Shown piece by piece: positions 52,679 to 61,590 of a stretch of DNA of 64,000 nt. The notes below the pieces were generated by a model, which was not told the origin of the DNA, made no database searches, and was given only the letters and a program-made list of their open reading frames with translations. Location of the stretch: the NCBI GenBank assembly GCA_005882315.1, contig VBAR01000001.1, positions 1,747,736 to 1,811,735 of the forward strand, read 5' to 3'. The first letter of the stretch is position 1. Each line of letters starts with the position of its first letter. The translations under genes and the position numbers were made by a program. This DNA comes from Bacteroidota bacterium (lineage in GTDB: Bacteria; Bacteroidota; Bacteroidia; Chitinophagales; Chitinophagaceae).

Positions 52679-55585
52679 ATGAGAAAAGGACTATTGCTTA
52701 CACTCCTATTGGCAATGATTAGTTCGGTAGCGTTTTCACAGGCGGATCAATACTGGTCACCAAACAGCGAAAACAAAAATGCTATTCCTACCGACAAAGC
52801 TGTAGCAAGAGTGTCGTATCCAAAAGAGTTTAAATTATTTAATTTAAATGCTGCCCCTTTCAGACAGAAATTATTTTCTGTTCTTGATAAACAAACACGA
52901 CCATCAACAATTATTTCCCTGCCAAATGCTGTGGGTAATCTTGAACAATTTGAAATATTTGAAGCGTCAAATTTTGAACCAGCATTGCAAGCTCAATTCC
53001 CTGAAATAAGAGCTTATTCAGGCAGAGGTATTACTGATAAATTCGCTACTGTAAAATTGAGCATATCGCCTCAAGGAATGCAATCAATGGTTTTCAGAAC
53101 TGGCAGAAATAATGAATTTATTGAGCCCTATTCGCAGGATCATACTGTTTATTCTGTTTATAGTTCTCATAGGGATAAGGGACAATTGCCATGGACTTGC
53201 AGCACTGTTGATCAGCAAATGAATGCTGAAATAAAATCGGGCATTGGTGCTGCTGACCTAACCGGCAGTTCTAACGGAACATTAAAAACGATGCGTTTGG
53301 CTCAATCCTGTAACGGAGAATATTCCAACTATTTTGGTGCTACGAGTTCTGCACAGGTAGATTTGGTTTTAGCTGCTTTTAATGCAACGCTTACCCGTTG
53401 TAATGGTGTTTACGAAAAAGATCTGGCATTACATCTTAATCTTATTGCAAATACGACAGCAGTTATTTATTACAATCCATCAACAGATCCGTATACAACA
53501 TTATCAAGTTGGAATAATCAATTACAATCAACCTTAACTGCGAATATTGGGGAAGCCAATTATGATATCGGTCATATGTTTGGCGCTTCCGGCGGTGGTG
53601 GAAATGCTGGCTGTATTGGTTGTGTATGTGTGAACGGCTCAAAAGGAAGAGGTATTACTTCACCTGCTGACGGAATTCCACAAGGAGATAATTTTGATAT
53701 AGACTATGTAGCACATGAAGTAGGACATCAATTAGGAGGTAATCATACTTTTTCACATAGTTTGGAAGGTACAGGTGTAAATAAAGAAGTAGGCTCAGGC
53801 ATTACCATTATGGGTTATGCAGGAATTACATCTTATGATGTAGCAAAACATTCTATTGATATTTTTCATGAGACTAGTATCGCCCAGATACAAGCTAACC
53901 TGGCTAACAAAACCTGCCCGGTATCAGTAGTAATGACAGCTAATACGGCACCAGTTGTTGCAGCTGTCAGCAATTATACAATTCCTATCAGCACTCCGTT
54001 TGCATTAACTGCTTCTGCGACTGATGGTGAGAATGATCCATTAACTTATTGCTGGGAACAAAATGATAATGCCACAACATCCGGATCAGGTAGTGTTGCG
54101 TCACCAACAAAAGCTACAGGTCCAAATTGGTTATCATTTCCAGCTACTCCATCGGGGACAAGATTGTTTCCAAGATTATCAACCATCCTGGCTGGTTTAA
54201 ACGTAACTCCTACTTTAGGTGGTGATGCAGCAGCAAACACTGAAGCATTAAGCTCTGTTTCAAGAACCTTAAACTTCAGGGTAACAGTAAGAGATAATAG
54301 TCCTTATGTTGCAGGATCGACAATTGGGCAAACTGGATTTACGGATGCTGTAGTTACTGTTACCAATACTTCTGGCCCATTTGCAGTCACATCTCCAAAT
54401 ACAAATATTACATGGAGTGCTGGCGGAAATGCAACAGTAACCTGGAGTGTAAATAACACAACGGCTGCACCGGTTAGTTGCGCTACAGTGAATATTCTTT
54501 TATCTACCGATGGCGGTAATACATTCTCAATATTAGCATCGGGCATAGCAAATGATGGTTCAGAGCTTGTAGCTGTACCCAACACACCGGGTGGAACTAA
54601 CCGCATAAAAGTTGAAGCAGTTGGAAATATTTTCTTTGATATCTCTAACACCAACTTCACCATTGGTACACCGGCTGCTTGTGGAGATCCAACTGGTTTG
54701 AATGAAACAGCTGTCACTACAAACAGCGCTACTATTAATTGGAATACTGTTAGTGGCGCATTGAACTATGATGTAGATTATAAGGCCGCATCAAGTGGCA
54801 CATGGATAAATGTGGCGACAGCCACAACTTTGCTTTCTGCAAATCTCAGCAGTTTATCAGCTGCTACTATTTATGATTGGAGAGTAAGAGCCAATTGTTC
54901 TGGCGGTTCGGGAAATTATATTGCTGAACAGTTTACGACTGGCTCAACTGGAGGAGGTGTTTGCCCCGGCATATATGACGTAAGCACAAATGGAACAACA
55001 GGAGGCGCCCTTCAGATCCCATTCAATACAGATATTAAAGGAACTATTTCGGCAAGAGGGGATAATGATCATTACAAATTTGTAATTGGAACGGGTGGTT
55101 CGATCATTCTGTCATTAACAACATTGCCTGACAACTATCAATTATCATTACTTAACAGCAGCAGTACTGCATTGGTTACTTCACAAAATAACGGAACAGC
55201 TAATGAAATAATCAACACGACTCTTGGTGCAGGTACTTACTATGCAAGGGTATTCCCGAAAGGAAATGCAAGTGATGCAAGTTCATGTTACACACTAAAT
55301 GTTGGAGGTGGTACAGCCTCAAGGGGCGATGGCAGTGATCTAATTACTTCTGCAAGGGTAAATATTTTTCCTAACCCGGCTGGAAGCAAACTGAATGTTT
55401 CGATTGATGATTTACAATCAAACGCAACATTGCAGGTATATAATGTAATGGGTAAAATGGTGATGCAGCAACAGACAAATAAAATGATCACTGAAATAAA
55501 TATTGCAAAACTGCCTGCTGGTATTTATATGTTGAATATTAATAACGGCAGTGAGGTTAGAAGTGTAAAGTTTGTGAAGGAATAA
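52679..55585 (+). CDS. Secreted reprolysin-like zinc metalloprotease with T9SS sorting domain
   Basis: A 968-residue exported protease. After the signal peptide (to VAFSQ) comes a propeptide-like region, then a metzincin domain with the zinc motif HEVGHQLGGNH (His346, Glu347, His350, His356) and Met-turn-like TIMGYAG. A long beta-rich part follows with a cadherin-like ATDGENDPLTYCWEQ, a fibronectin III domain (ETAVTTNSATINWNTVSGAL) and a PPC domain (IKGTISARGDNDHYKF). The C-terminus is a classical type A T9SS signal: VNIFPNPAGSKLNV to GIYMLNINNGSE and KFVKE. It is expected on the surface or released, degrading proteins. Confidence 0.94.
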   Translation: MRKGLLLTLLLAMISSVAFSQADQYWSPNSENKNAIPTDKAVARVSYPKEFKLFNLNAAPFRQKLFSVLDKQTRPSTIISLPNAVGNLEQFEIFEASNFEPALQAQFPEIRAYSGRGITDKFATVKLSISPQGMQSMVFRTGRNNEFIEPYSQDHTVYSVYSSHRDKGQLPWTCSTVDQQMNAEIKSGIGAADLTGSSNGTLKTMRLAQSCNGEYSNYFGATSSAQVDLVLAAFNATLTRCNGVYEKDLALHLNLIANTTAVIYYNPSTDPYTTLSSWNNQLQSTLTANIGEANYDIGHMFGASGGGGNAGCIGCVCVNGSKGRGITSPADGIPQGDNFDIDYVAHEVGHQLGGNHTFSHSLEGTGVNKEVGSGITIMGYAGITSYDVAKHSIDIFHETSIAQIQANLANKTCPVSVVMTANTAPVVAAVSNYTIPISTPFALTASATDGENDPLTYCWEQNDNATTSGSGSVASPTKATGPNWLSFPATPSGTRLFPRLSTILAGLNVTPTLGGDAAANTEALSSVSRTLNFRVTVRDNSPYVAGSTIGQTGFTDAVVTVTNTSGPFAVTSPNTNITWSAGGNATVTWSVNNTTAAPVSCATVNILLSTDGGNTFSILASGIANDGSELVAVPNTPGGTNRIKVEAVGNIFFDISNTNFTIGTPAACGDPTGLNETAVTTNSATINWNTVSGALNYDVDYKAASSGTWINVATATTLLSANLSSLSAATIYDWRVRANCSGGSGNYIAEQFTTGSTGGGVCPGIYDVSTNGTTGGALQIPFNTDIKGTISARGDNDHYKFVIGTGGSIILSLTTLPDNYQLSLLNSSSTALVTSQNNGTANEIINTTLGAGTYYARVFPKGNASDASSCYTLNVGGGTASRGDGSDLITSARVNIFPNPAGSKLNVSIDDLQSNATLQVYNVMGKMVMQQQTNKMITEINIAKLPAGIYMLNINNGSEVRSVKFVKE

Positions 55586-55605
55586 ATTTTGCAATAGTTA
55601 AAAAT

Positions 55606-55638
55606 AAAGGCTGTCCATACGGGCAGTCTTTATTTTTT
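55606..55638 (+). terminator. Bidirectional terminator between the metalloprotease and the crotonase
   Basis: AAAGGCTGTCC (55606-55616), loop ATAC, GGGCAGTCTTT (55621-55631), with a G-T wobble in the stem, followed by ATTTTTT. It lies between two converging genes. Confidence 0.8.
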
Positions 55639-55645
55639 AGCGCAA

Positions 55646-56422
55646 TTATTTCCCTTTAAATATTGCTTTTCTTTTTTCAAGAAAGGCAGTAGTTCCTTCT
55701 TTCATATCTTCAGTATCAAAACAATTTCCAAATTCTTTTATTTCCAGTTCAAAGCCATCAATTGTTTCATCGAAAACTGCATTTGCTGTTTTAATGCAAG
55801 CAGCTACAGCAAGTGGGGCCTTTGAATTGATTATAGCAAGAAGCGCCTTTGCTTTATTCAGCAGATCATCCTGCGTTGTTACATAGTTTACCAGCCCATA
55901 TTGCAAAGCTGGAGCCGCATCAATCATATTTGCAGAAACCAGTAATTCAATTGCCCTTCCTTTTCCAATCAACTGAACTAAACGCTGTGTGCCGCCATAA
56001 CCCGGGATCAACCCAAGATTTACTTCAGGCTGTCCAAACTTTGCATTGTCGCTTGCGATACGAAAATGACAACTCATTGCCAATTCACAGCCACCACCGA
56101 GTGCAAAACCATTTACTGCTGCTATAATCGGCTTACCGCAATTTTCTATCCTCGCAAAAATATCCTGCCCTCTTTTGGCCAATGCCATTGCTTGTTCTTT
56201 ATCAAAACCACCAAACTCTGAAATATCTGCACCGGCAACAAATGCTTTTGGCCCGGCACCGGTAATAATAGCTGATCTTATTTCTGTATTATTTTCAATT
56301 TCAGTTACGGCATTATTCAGATCCGTGAACACATCTTTGTTCAATGCATTCAGTTTATCGGGCCGGTTGATAGTAATGATAAGAATATTGTTCTCTAAAG
56401 AAGTGAGAAGGGTTTGGTACAT
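55646..56422 (-). CDS. Enoyl-CoA hydratase/crotonase family protein
   Basis: Hydrates enoyl-CoA thioesters in fatty acid or amino acid breakdown, or 3-hydroxybutyryl-CoA metabolism. The 258 residues have the crotonase pattern: INRPDKLNALNK, the oxyanion hole GAGPKAFVAGADISEF, GFALGGGCELAMSCHFRIAS with the first catalytic Glu, and QPEVNLGLIPGYGGTQRL with the second. Both Glu are present, so true hydratase activity is likely. It lies 75 bp downstream of the LytTR gene on the same strand. Confidence 0.93.
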   Translation of the reverse strand: MYQTLLTSLENNILIITINRPDKLNALNKDVFTDLNNAVTEIENNTEIRSAIITGAGPKAFVAGADISEFGGFDKEQAMALAKRGQDIFARIENCGKPIIAAVNGFALGGGCELAMSCHFRIASDNAKFGQPEVNLGLIPGYGGTQRLVQLIGKGRAIELLVSANMIDAAPALQYGLVNYVTTQDDLLNKAKALLAIINSKAPLAVAACIKTANAVFDETIDGFELEIKEFGNCFDTEDMKEGTTAFLEKRKAIFKGK

Positions 56423-56497
56423 GCTATTTGTTTTGCCAAAAATAAGAAATGAACCAAACCCGGGGAGATATTTTGTATAATCAATGATTACTTATTA

Positions 56498-56833
56498 CTA
56501 TGCTGCGTTACGTAATGCTCTCATTACTCCACTTTTCATCCTCCTTGATATTTCAGCTATCGATGCATCCTTCATAATAATATTACCATCGGAAGTAACA
56601 CAAAGAATATGCTTACGGTTTACCAAATGTGTACGATGGGTTCTGACAAATCCAAAAGGCTCTAACATTTGCTCAAACTCTTTCAGCACTTTAGAACTTA
56701 ACAGTTTGGTATTATTTGTAAAATGAATAAAAGTATAATTGCTGCTGGCCTCAAGTCTTAGTATTTCATCAGGACTAAAAAAATATAAACCCTTTGAAGT
56801 TCCTAATGAAAGTTTTTGATTAATTGTTTTCAT
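56498..56833 (-). CDS. Stand-alone LytTR DNA-binding protein
   Basis: A 111-residue protein that is one LytTR domain: LYFFSPDEILRLEASSNYTF, HFTNNTKLLSSKVLKEFEQM, FVRTHRTHLVNRKHI and a C-terminal IIMKDASIAEISRRMKSGVM. There is no receiver domain, so its activity is not set by phosphorylation on this chain. It starts 18 bp after the second S74 protein and ends the three-gene operon, so it may be an autoregulator of that operon. A LytTR-like set of spaced half-sites lies in the operon promoter region (61355-61545). Confidence 0.92.
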   Translation of the reverse strand: MKTINQKLSLGTSKGLYFFSPDEILRLEASSNYTFIHFTNNTKLLSSKVLKEFEQMLEPFGFVRTHRTHLVNRKHILCVTSDGNIIMKDASIAEISRRMKSGVMRALRNAA

Positions 56834-56851
56834 AAAAAATAATTTACAGAA

Positions 56852-59014
56852 TTACTTTTTTGTTTTTAGCTCATCTACTGCCTGCTTTAACTCGTCAATC
56901 ATCTTTTGCTGCTCTTTGATCGCTTCTACAAGAACGGGAACCATTTTGGAGTAAGCAACTGCTTTGTATCCATTTTCTTTTGTTGTGACAAGTTGTGGTA
57001 TGATCTGCTCTAATTCCTGGGCAACAAAACCAATGTTTTCAACGTTATGCTTTTCTCTGTTTTTCCATTCATAAGTAACAGCTCTCAATTGTTTGATTTT
57101 GTTAAGAGCTCCTGTGTAAGGTGTAATATTCTTCTTGAGTCTTTGATCGGAGCTTTCCCATAGAGTGCCTTCTAAGTAAGCATTCCCATTGGTACTGATT
57201 GAAAAGATACGTCCGTTATTATCTGCAAAATGGCTGTAATAAAATGAAAAATCAGAATAGCCGATATTTTCTTCTGCTCCACTGGATATAGTAGCCCAAT
57301 AGTAAGGATAGCCAGTGCTTTCATATATAACTTTTGTATAATCGCTGACGACATCAGTTAGACGTAGCATAGGGGCACCATTATCTATTGTCTTTTTCAG
57401 ACGCAGGTCTCCGTTTAATTTGATATACTGGTTTGTAAAATCGCCGAAGACTAATGGATTAGCAGTAGCGGAATTGCTAATATAAAGTTTATTACTGCTG
57501 GTTTCATTATAGCCTGCCAGATGCCCGATCATTACATTACCACTACCTGTTACATTCTCATGTCCGGTTTGATAGCCTAGAAAAGTATTACTGAAACCTG
57601 TTGTATTTTTATAACCCGCGGCATATCCACTATAGTGATTTTGACTGCCAGTTGTATTGGCGAAACCAGCCTGGTATCCTTCAAAATGATTAGGTGTACC
57701 GGTTGTGTTGCTCAAGCCAGCCTGGTAACCGGTAAAATGATTATAGCTTGCTGTATTAAAATAACCAGATTGAAATCCGGTGATAAAATTATTGTTACCG
57801 GAAATGTTTAGTGCCCCGGCCTGGTATCCTTCAACGAAATTATTATTTCCATTGGCATTTGAAACACCTGCAAATACTCCAACGAAATGATTGTAATTGC
57901 CCGTTATATTTTCCCGACCAGCCTGGTAACCGATAAAATGATTCTGGCTACCAGTTGTAGTATTCATACCTGATTTATAACCCTCAAAATGATTATTTAT
58001 GCCAGTTGTGTTGCTGAGACCGGAATAATAACCTTCAAAATGGTTTTCATAACCAGTCGTATTATAAAATCCAGAAGAATAACCTTCAAAATGATTTTCG
58101 TAACCAGTCGTATTATTTGTGCCTGCATAGCTACCTACAAAATGATTTTTGCTTGCTGTTGTATTTGCGTAACCTGCACTATAACCAATAAAAGTATTAT
58201 TTGCCCCGGTTGTATTTAAGTATCCTGCATATGTGCCTTCAAATACATTACTGTTGCCGGTAGTATTTGTAAAACCTGCGAAAGTTCCGCTGAAATGATT
58301 CCAAAAACCTGTTGTGTTAGCCTGACCGGCCTTATAGCCTATAAAATGATTCTGAAAGCCGTTAGTATTATTGTTGCCGGCATTTACACCACAGAAAAAA
58401 TTTCTATAGCCTGTAGTATTAGATTGCCCGGCCTGGTAACCTATAAAAGTATTTTCGCCACCATTGGTATTATTTTGGCCAGCTTGGTAACCCGCAAATA
58501 AATTATAGTTGCCTGTCGTGTTTGCTTTGCCCGCCTGGTAACCATAAAATGTATTATATCTTGCGATGTTGACTTTACCCGCCTGAAACCCGGCCAATGT
58601 GCTTTCCATTTTTTCACTGAAGCGAAATACCTGTTCGCCATTAACTTTACCAATGAGTGGTTGATTATCTATTGTGCCAATAAAGTTGGTGATCGAATCA
58701 GTGCCTGCATTTCCGGTAGTAGCCCAGCCACTCAATGGAATAGGTGCTCCTCCAGTGAAAGCAGTCCATGTGCTGCCATTGTAATAATAGAAACCTGCTG
58801 TGCCATCGGTTTGCCAAACCAATAAACCTGTAGCCGGGTTTACAATAGCATTGCGTTGTGCAGTTGTCATTCTGGGAATCAACAGTCCCTTATTAGTACT
58901 TGTAATATCAAGCATAGCACTGTTATCTGGGGTTGATGTGCCGATACCGGTATTTTGTGCCGGTAGAAAATTTGCTATTAGTAAAACTAAAAGCAGTGAA
59001 ACAATCCTTGTCAT
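56852..59014 (-). CDS. Secreted repeat protein with C-terminal S74 (endosialidase chaperone-type) domain, 2
   Basis: A 720-residue exported protein. The N-terminus has the signal peptide (to FLPAQ) and the conserved opening [20 protein letters not shown] with a WTAF-ended domain. Residues about 149-503 are about 21 tandem repeats of 17 residues of the form NTTGxxNxFxGYxAGxx, like a YadA/trimeric-adhesin head or solenoid. The C-terminus is an S74 domain starting [12 protein letters not shown] (Ser622), with [15 protein letters not shown] and a final coiled coil. S74 domains help trimeric fibres fold and often cleave themselves before this Ser. A surface trimeric fibre is the best guess. Its start lies 1 bp after the upstream paralog. 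Confidence 0.88.
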   Translation of the reverse strand: MTRIVSLLLVLLIANFLPAQNTGIGTSTPDNSAMLDITSTNKGLLIPRMTTAQRNAIVNPATGLLVWQTDGTAGFYYYNGSTWTAFTGGAPIPLSGWATTGNAGTDSITNFIGTIDNQPLIGKVNGEQVFRFSEKMESTLAGFQAGKVNIARYNTFYGYQAGKANTTGNYNLFAGYQAGQNNTNGGENTFIGYQAGQSNTTGYRNFFCGVNAGNNNTNGFQNHFIGYKAGQANTTGFWNHFSGTFAGFTNTTGNSNVFEGTYAGYLNTTGANNTFIGYSAGYANTTASKNHFVGSYAGTNNTTGYENHFEGYSSGFYNTTGYENHFEGYYSGLSNTTGINNHFEGYKSGMNTTTGSQNHFIGYQAGRENITGNYNHFVGVFAGVSNANGNNNFVEGYQAGALNISGNNNFITGFQSGYFNTASYNHFTGYQAGLSNTTGTPNHFEGYQAGFANTTGSQNHYSGYAAGYKNTTGFSNTFLGYQTGHENVTGSGNVMIGHLAGYNETSSNKLYISNSATANPLVFGDFTNQYIKLNGDLRLKKTIDNGAPMLRLTDVVSDYTKVIYESTGYPYYWATISSGAEENIGYSDFSFYYSHFADNNGRIFSISTNGNAYLEGTLWESSDQRLKKNITPYTGALNKIKQLRAVTYEWKNREKHNVENIGFVAQELEQIIPQLVTTKENGYKAVAYSKMVPVLVEAIKEQQKMIDELKQAVDELKTKK
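57506..58570 (-). repeat. 51-bp tandem repeat array coding for 17-residue units
   Basis: About 21 units code for N-T-T-G-x-x-N-x-F-x-G-Y-x-A-G-x-x. The framework residues are fixed while positions 5, 6, 8, 10, 13, 16 and 17 vary between units. Two units are 16 residues long ([16 protein letters not shown] and the first one). DNA copies are similar enough for unequal recombination. Confidence 0.85.
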
Positions 59015-59015
59015 A

Positions 59016-61262
59016 TTAATTGGTTTTTGATTTTTCTTTTAATACAGTTATTTCTTTTTGCATTTGTTCAATAGCTTTTTGTTGCTGTTCGATAAGCCGT
59101 TGTTGTTCCTGAACAGCTTTTACAAGTGGAACTACTAATTCGCTATAAGCGATACTGTAATTATCGGTAGGATTGGTAGGGCTATGTACCAGGGAAAGAT
59201 TATATCCTTTTAGCTTTACAAGTTTTTCAACATCCTGAGCAATGAAACCCATATGCGTCATGCTTTCAGCTTCGGAAAAATCAGCTTGTTTTAATTCTGC
59301 CTGTCGCTTCTCATTGTTTTTATTTAAAAATTTTTCGAACTCATAACTTTTATATTGATAGGTTAGCGGTTTTAATGCAGTAATTAATTCAAGACCGGGA
59401 ACATTATCCTGTATATTTTTCTTGAAGCGGCCATCGCTTACTGTATAAGCTACCTGGCCTTCAATAACAGTAACGCTACTGTTGCCAATACGGATTTTGT
59501 TACTAGCATTAACAGTCGCATTGTATCCAATAGCTGCTGAATTGATAAGATTATTTGCAGAAACATCTGCATTGTATCCAACAGCAGTATTATTCGACCC
59601 TGTAACATTCCCAGTCAGTGCTGAACCACCTACAGCTACATTTGCATCACCACTGGTATTAGCATTCATTGCCTGGTAGCCAATAACTGTATTCTGGTTA
59701 CCTGTGATATTGGCTGACATCGTCAATGAGCCATATACTGTATTCCTTGAACCTGAAGTATTATTTATTGTCGTTTGGTAGCCGCTGGTTGTATTATAAA
59801 TGCCGATTGTATTAGAAGTAAGAGCACTGTGTCCTACGGCTGTGTTATTATAACCTGTCGTGTTTTGATAAAGAGAGCCAGCCCCTAAGCTAGTATTATT
59901 GTCCCCGGTTGTATTCATGGATGCAGATGCATAACCCACCGAAGTGTTATAGCTTCCTGTTGTGTTAGTGGTAAGAGAAGATGAACCAATACCGGTATTA
60001 AAAATACCAGTTGTATTAAGCATTAGCGCAGCGGCACCGTTGGCTGTATTCTCTGAACCAGATGTATTAGATCTTAACGCATCTTCACCAGTTCCAGTAT
60101 TATTAGATCCGGATGAATTATTCAGCAATGTCGATACGCCTAATGCAGTATTGCCTTGTCCTGTAATATTATTTTTCAGCGATTCAAAACCTACAGCAGT
60201 ATTTACACTTCCTGTTGTATTGTTGTATAAAGCCTTTGAGCCTACTGCAGTATTTTTTACTGCCTGGCTTGAGATGACTGCACCTATTCCGTTAGAGAAC
60301 AACGCTGAATCACCAACAGCCACAATGTTATTGCGATTCGTATTATTGTACAGGCTGTGAGTTCCAATGGCAATATTGGAATAACCAGTTTGATTCTGAT
60401 AGGCTGCATTATTGCCAGCAACAGTGTTGGTACTTCCGGTTGTATTATTAATTAATGCAAATGCCCCGATAACTGTATTTGCAGACCCTGAAGTATTAGA
60501 ACTTAATGTATGACTTCCAAAACCACTATTAAAAGAACCTGTATTATTTTCAAGACTCTCATATCCAAACGCACTATTGCCAGAACCGGTATTGTTGTGA
60601 TTTAATGCTTTTGTACCAAAGGCACTGTTTCTAAAGCCAGTCGTATTTGCATAAAGTGCTTTGGAGCCAATGGCGATATTATCTGTTGCATCTGGGTAGT
60701 CATCGTCAAGACCTATTACATTATTGTTGTATAGTGCAGAGTCACCAATAGCAATCGTATTATTGATTCGACTGTTACTGTAAAGTGCCCGGGTGCCAAT
60801 GGCGATATTGCTATAACGTGAACCATTATTAAACCCGGCCTGGCTCCCCCAAAAAACACTTCCATCTTTACTCAGTAGTCCCGCAGGAATATTATTTATT
60901 CTAAACATCACCGACTCATTATCAAATGTGCCAATAAAATCACTAACAGGGCTGGTGCCGGTGTTACCTGTCAGTTTCCAGTTAGTATTGCTACCACCAA
61001 TTCCACTAAATGCTGTCCACGAACTTCCATTGTAATAGTAAAAATTTGCAGCATCAGTATCATACACCAACAGTCCTGCAGCAGGCATTATAATAACTGA
61101 GCGTTGGGCTGTTGTCATTCTTGGAATCAGCAATCCTCTAGTTGTGCTGCTGATATCAAGCATAGCACTGCTATTAGGCGATATTGTGCCGATACCGATA
61201 TTTTGTCCCTGTAATGAAAATGCCATCAAAAAAATTATTAAAAAAATAAGAAATTGTTTCAT
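59016..61262 (-). CDS. Secreted repeat protein with C-terminal S74 (endosialidase chaperone-type) domain, 1
   Basis: A 748-residue exported protein, first gene of the S74-S74-LytTR operon. It has a signal peptide (to FSLQGQ), the same opening block as its neighbour ([20 protein letters not shown]), and repeats of about 17 residues between residues about 145 and 590 of the type NTTGxxNTAxGxxALxx. These are closer to canonical YadA-head repeats than those of the neighbour. The S74 domain starts [12 protein letters not shown] (Ser609) and contains [16 protein letters not shown]; a Gln-rich coiled coil ([17 protein letters not shown]) ends it. Likely a trimeric surface fibre. The repeat face differs (Ala/Ser/Leu here, aromatic/His/Glu in the neighbour), so the two may bind different things. 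Confidence 0.88.
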   Translation of the reverse strand: MKQFLIFLIIFLMAFSLQGQNIGIGTISPNSSAMLDISSTTRGLLIPRMTTAQRSVIIMPAAGLLVYDTDAANFYYYNGSSWTAFSGIGGSNTNWKLTGNTGTSPVSDFIGTFDNESVMFRINNIPAGLLSKDGSVFWGSQAGFNNGSRYSNIAIGTRALYSNSRINNTIAIGDSALYNNNVIGLDDDYPDATDNIAIGSKALYANTTGFRNSAFGTKALNHNNTGSGNSAFGYESLENNTGSFNSGFGSHTLSSNTSGSANTVIGAFALINNTTGSTNTVAGNNAAYQNQTGYSNIAIGTHSLYNNTNRNNIVAVGDSALFSNGIGAVISSQAVKNTAVGSKALYNNTTGSVNTAVGFESLKNNITGQGNTALGVSTLLNNSSGSNNTGTGEDALRSNTSGSENTANGAAALMLNTTGIFNTGIGSSSLTTNTTGSYNTSVGYASASMNTTGDNNTSLGAGSLYQNTTGYNNTAVGHSALTSNTIGIYNTTSGYQTTINNTSGSRNTVYGSLTMSANITGNQNTVIGYQAMNANTSGDANVAVGGSALTGNVTGSNNTAVGYNADVSANNLINSAAIGYNATVNASNKIRIGNSSVTVIEGQVAYTVSDGRFKKNIQDNVPGLELITALKPLTYQYKSYEFEKFLNKNNEKRQAELKQADFSEAESMTHMGFIAQDVEKLVKLKGYNLSLVHSPTNPTDNYSIAYSELVVPLVKAVQEQQRLIEQQQKAIEQMQKEITVLKEKSKTN
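59493..60830 (-). repeat. YadA-head-like tandem repeat array in the 748-residue protein
   Basis: Roughly 24 units of about 17 residues (51 bp) with pattern N-T-T-G-x-x-N-T-A-x-G-x-x-A-L-x-x. Two longer insertions occur between units, one around [15 protein letters not shown] and one around [12 protein letters not shown]. Units are more degenerate than in the neighbouring gene. Confidence 0.75.
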
Positions 61263-61354
61263 GCTAGTTGGTTTTGATATTATTTCAATCTCAAAAATGC
61301 AAACTGATCAGACAGATAAAAATTTTATCCGGTTGTGTTGTAATTCATTTGTAG

Positions 61355-61388
61355 CGGAAGCGTAGTAAAAAAGGAGTGGAAACGTTAT
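61355..61388 (+). promoter_or_regulatory. Left arm of a 34-bp inverted repeat, candidate regulator site
   Basis: Starts CGGAAGCGTAGTAAAAAAGG and ends GGAAACGTTAT. It matches the inverse of the right arm (61512-61545) at 31 of 34 positions, the outer 20 bases perfectly. Inside the arm the half-site CGGAAGCGTAGT recurs as TGGAAACGTTAT 22 bp later, about two helical turns, which is the spacing of LytTR direct-repeat operators. Confidence 0.6.
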
Positions 61389-61511
61389 GGGGTATAAATT
61401 TTGTTTATAACTACTGTAGGGAATACTATTAAAACATTTCATTCTTTGTTCTTCGCTTTCCCTTCCTTATTATTTTAGAGTTTATTTTTTTTAATTGGTG
61501 GGACTTGATTT

Positions 61512-61545
61512 ATAACGCTTCCGCCCCTTTTTTACTACGCTTCCG
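61512..61545 (-). promoter_or_regulatory. Right arm of the 34-bp inverted repeat, candidate regulator site
   Basis: On the minus strand it reads CGGAAGCGTAGTAAAAAAGG then GGCGGAAGCGTTAT, so both half-sites have the CGGAAGCGT core, 22 bp apart. It lies 46 bp before the sensor gene start. Arm centres are about 157 bp apart. Confidence 0.6.
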
Positions 61546-61590
61546 GGTTTAAATTTTGTATAGCCCTGCAGGTTTGCTATTTTGTAAATA

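Larger units (their letters stand above)
61263..61590. other. Divergent promoter region S74 operon / reg_prop sensor
   Basis: 328 bp with no gene. It holds the 34-bp inverted repeat listed separately. AAATTTTG occurs twice, at about 61396 and 61550, each time shortly after an arm of the repeat. I could not assign a clean TAnnTTTG promoter for either direction. Confidence 0.6.

Noticed and set aside
57506-58570. CRISPR-like regular repeat
   Set aside because: The 51-bp period keeps the reading frame and codes for the NTTG protein repeats; there are no unique spacers between identical repeats.
57989-60360. Several plus-strand open frames (for example 57989-58219 and 59962-60360)
   Set aside because: They are antisense to the repeat arrays of the S74 proteins and open only because of the repeat composition.
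61355-61545. MITE (non-autonomous transposon) of 191 bp
   Set aside because: Terminal repeats would fit, but no target-site duplication is visible, and the internal 22-bp half-site spacing between a LytTR operon and a sensor gene favours an operator. Not fully excluded.
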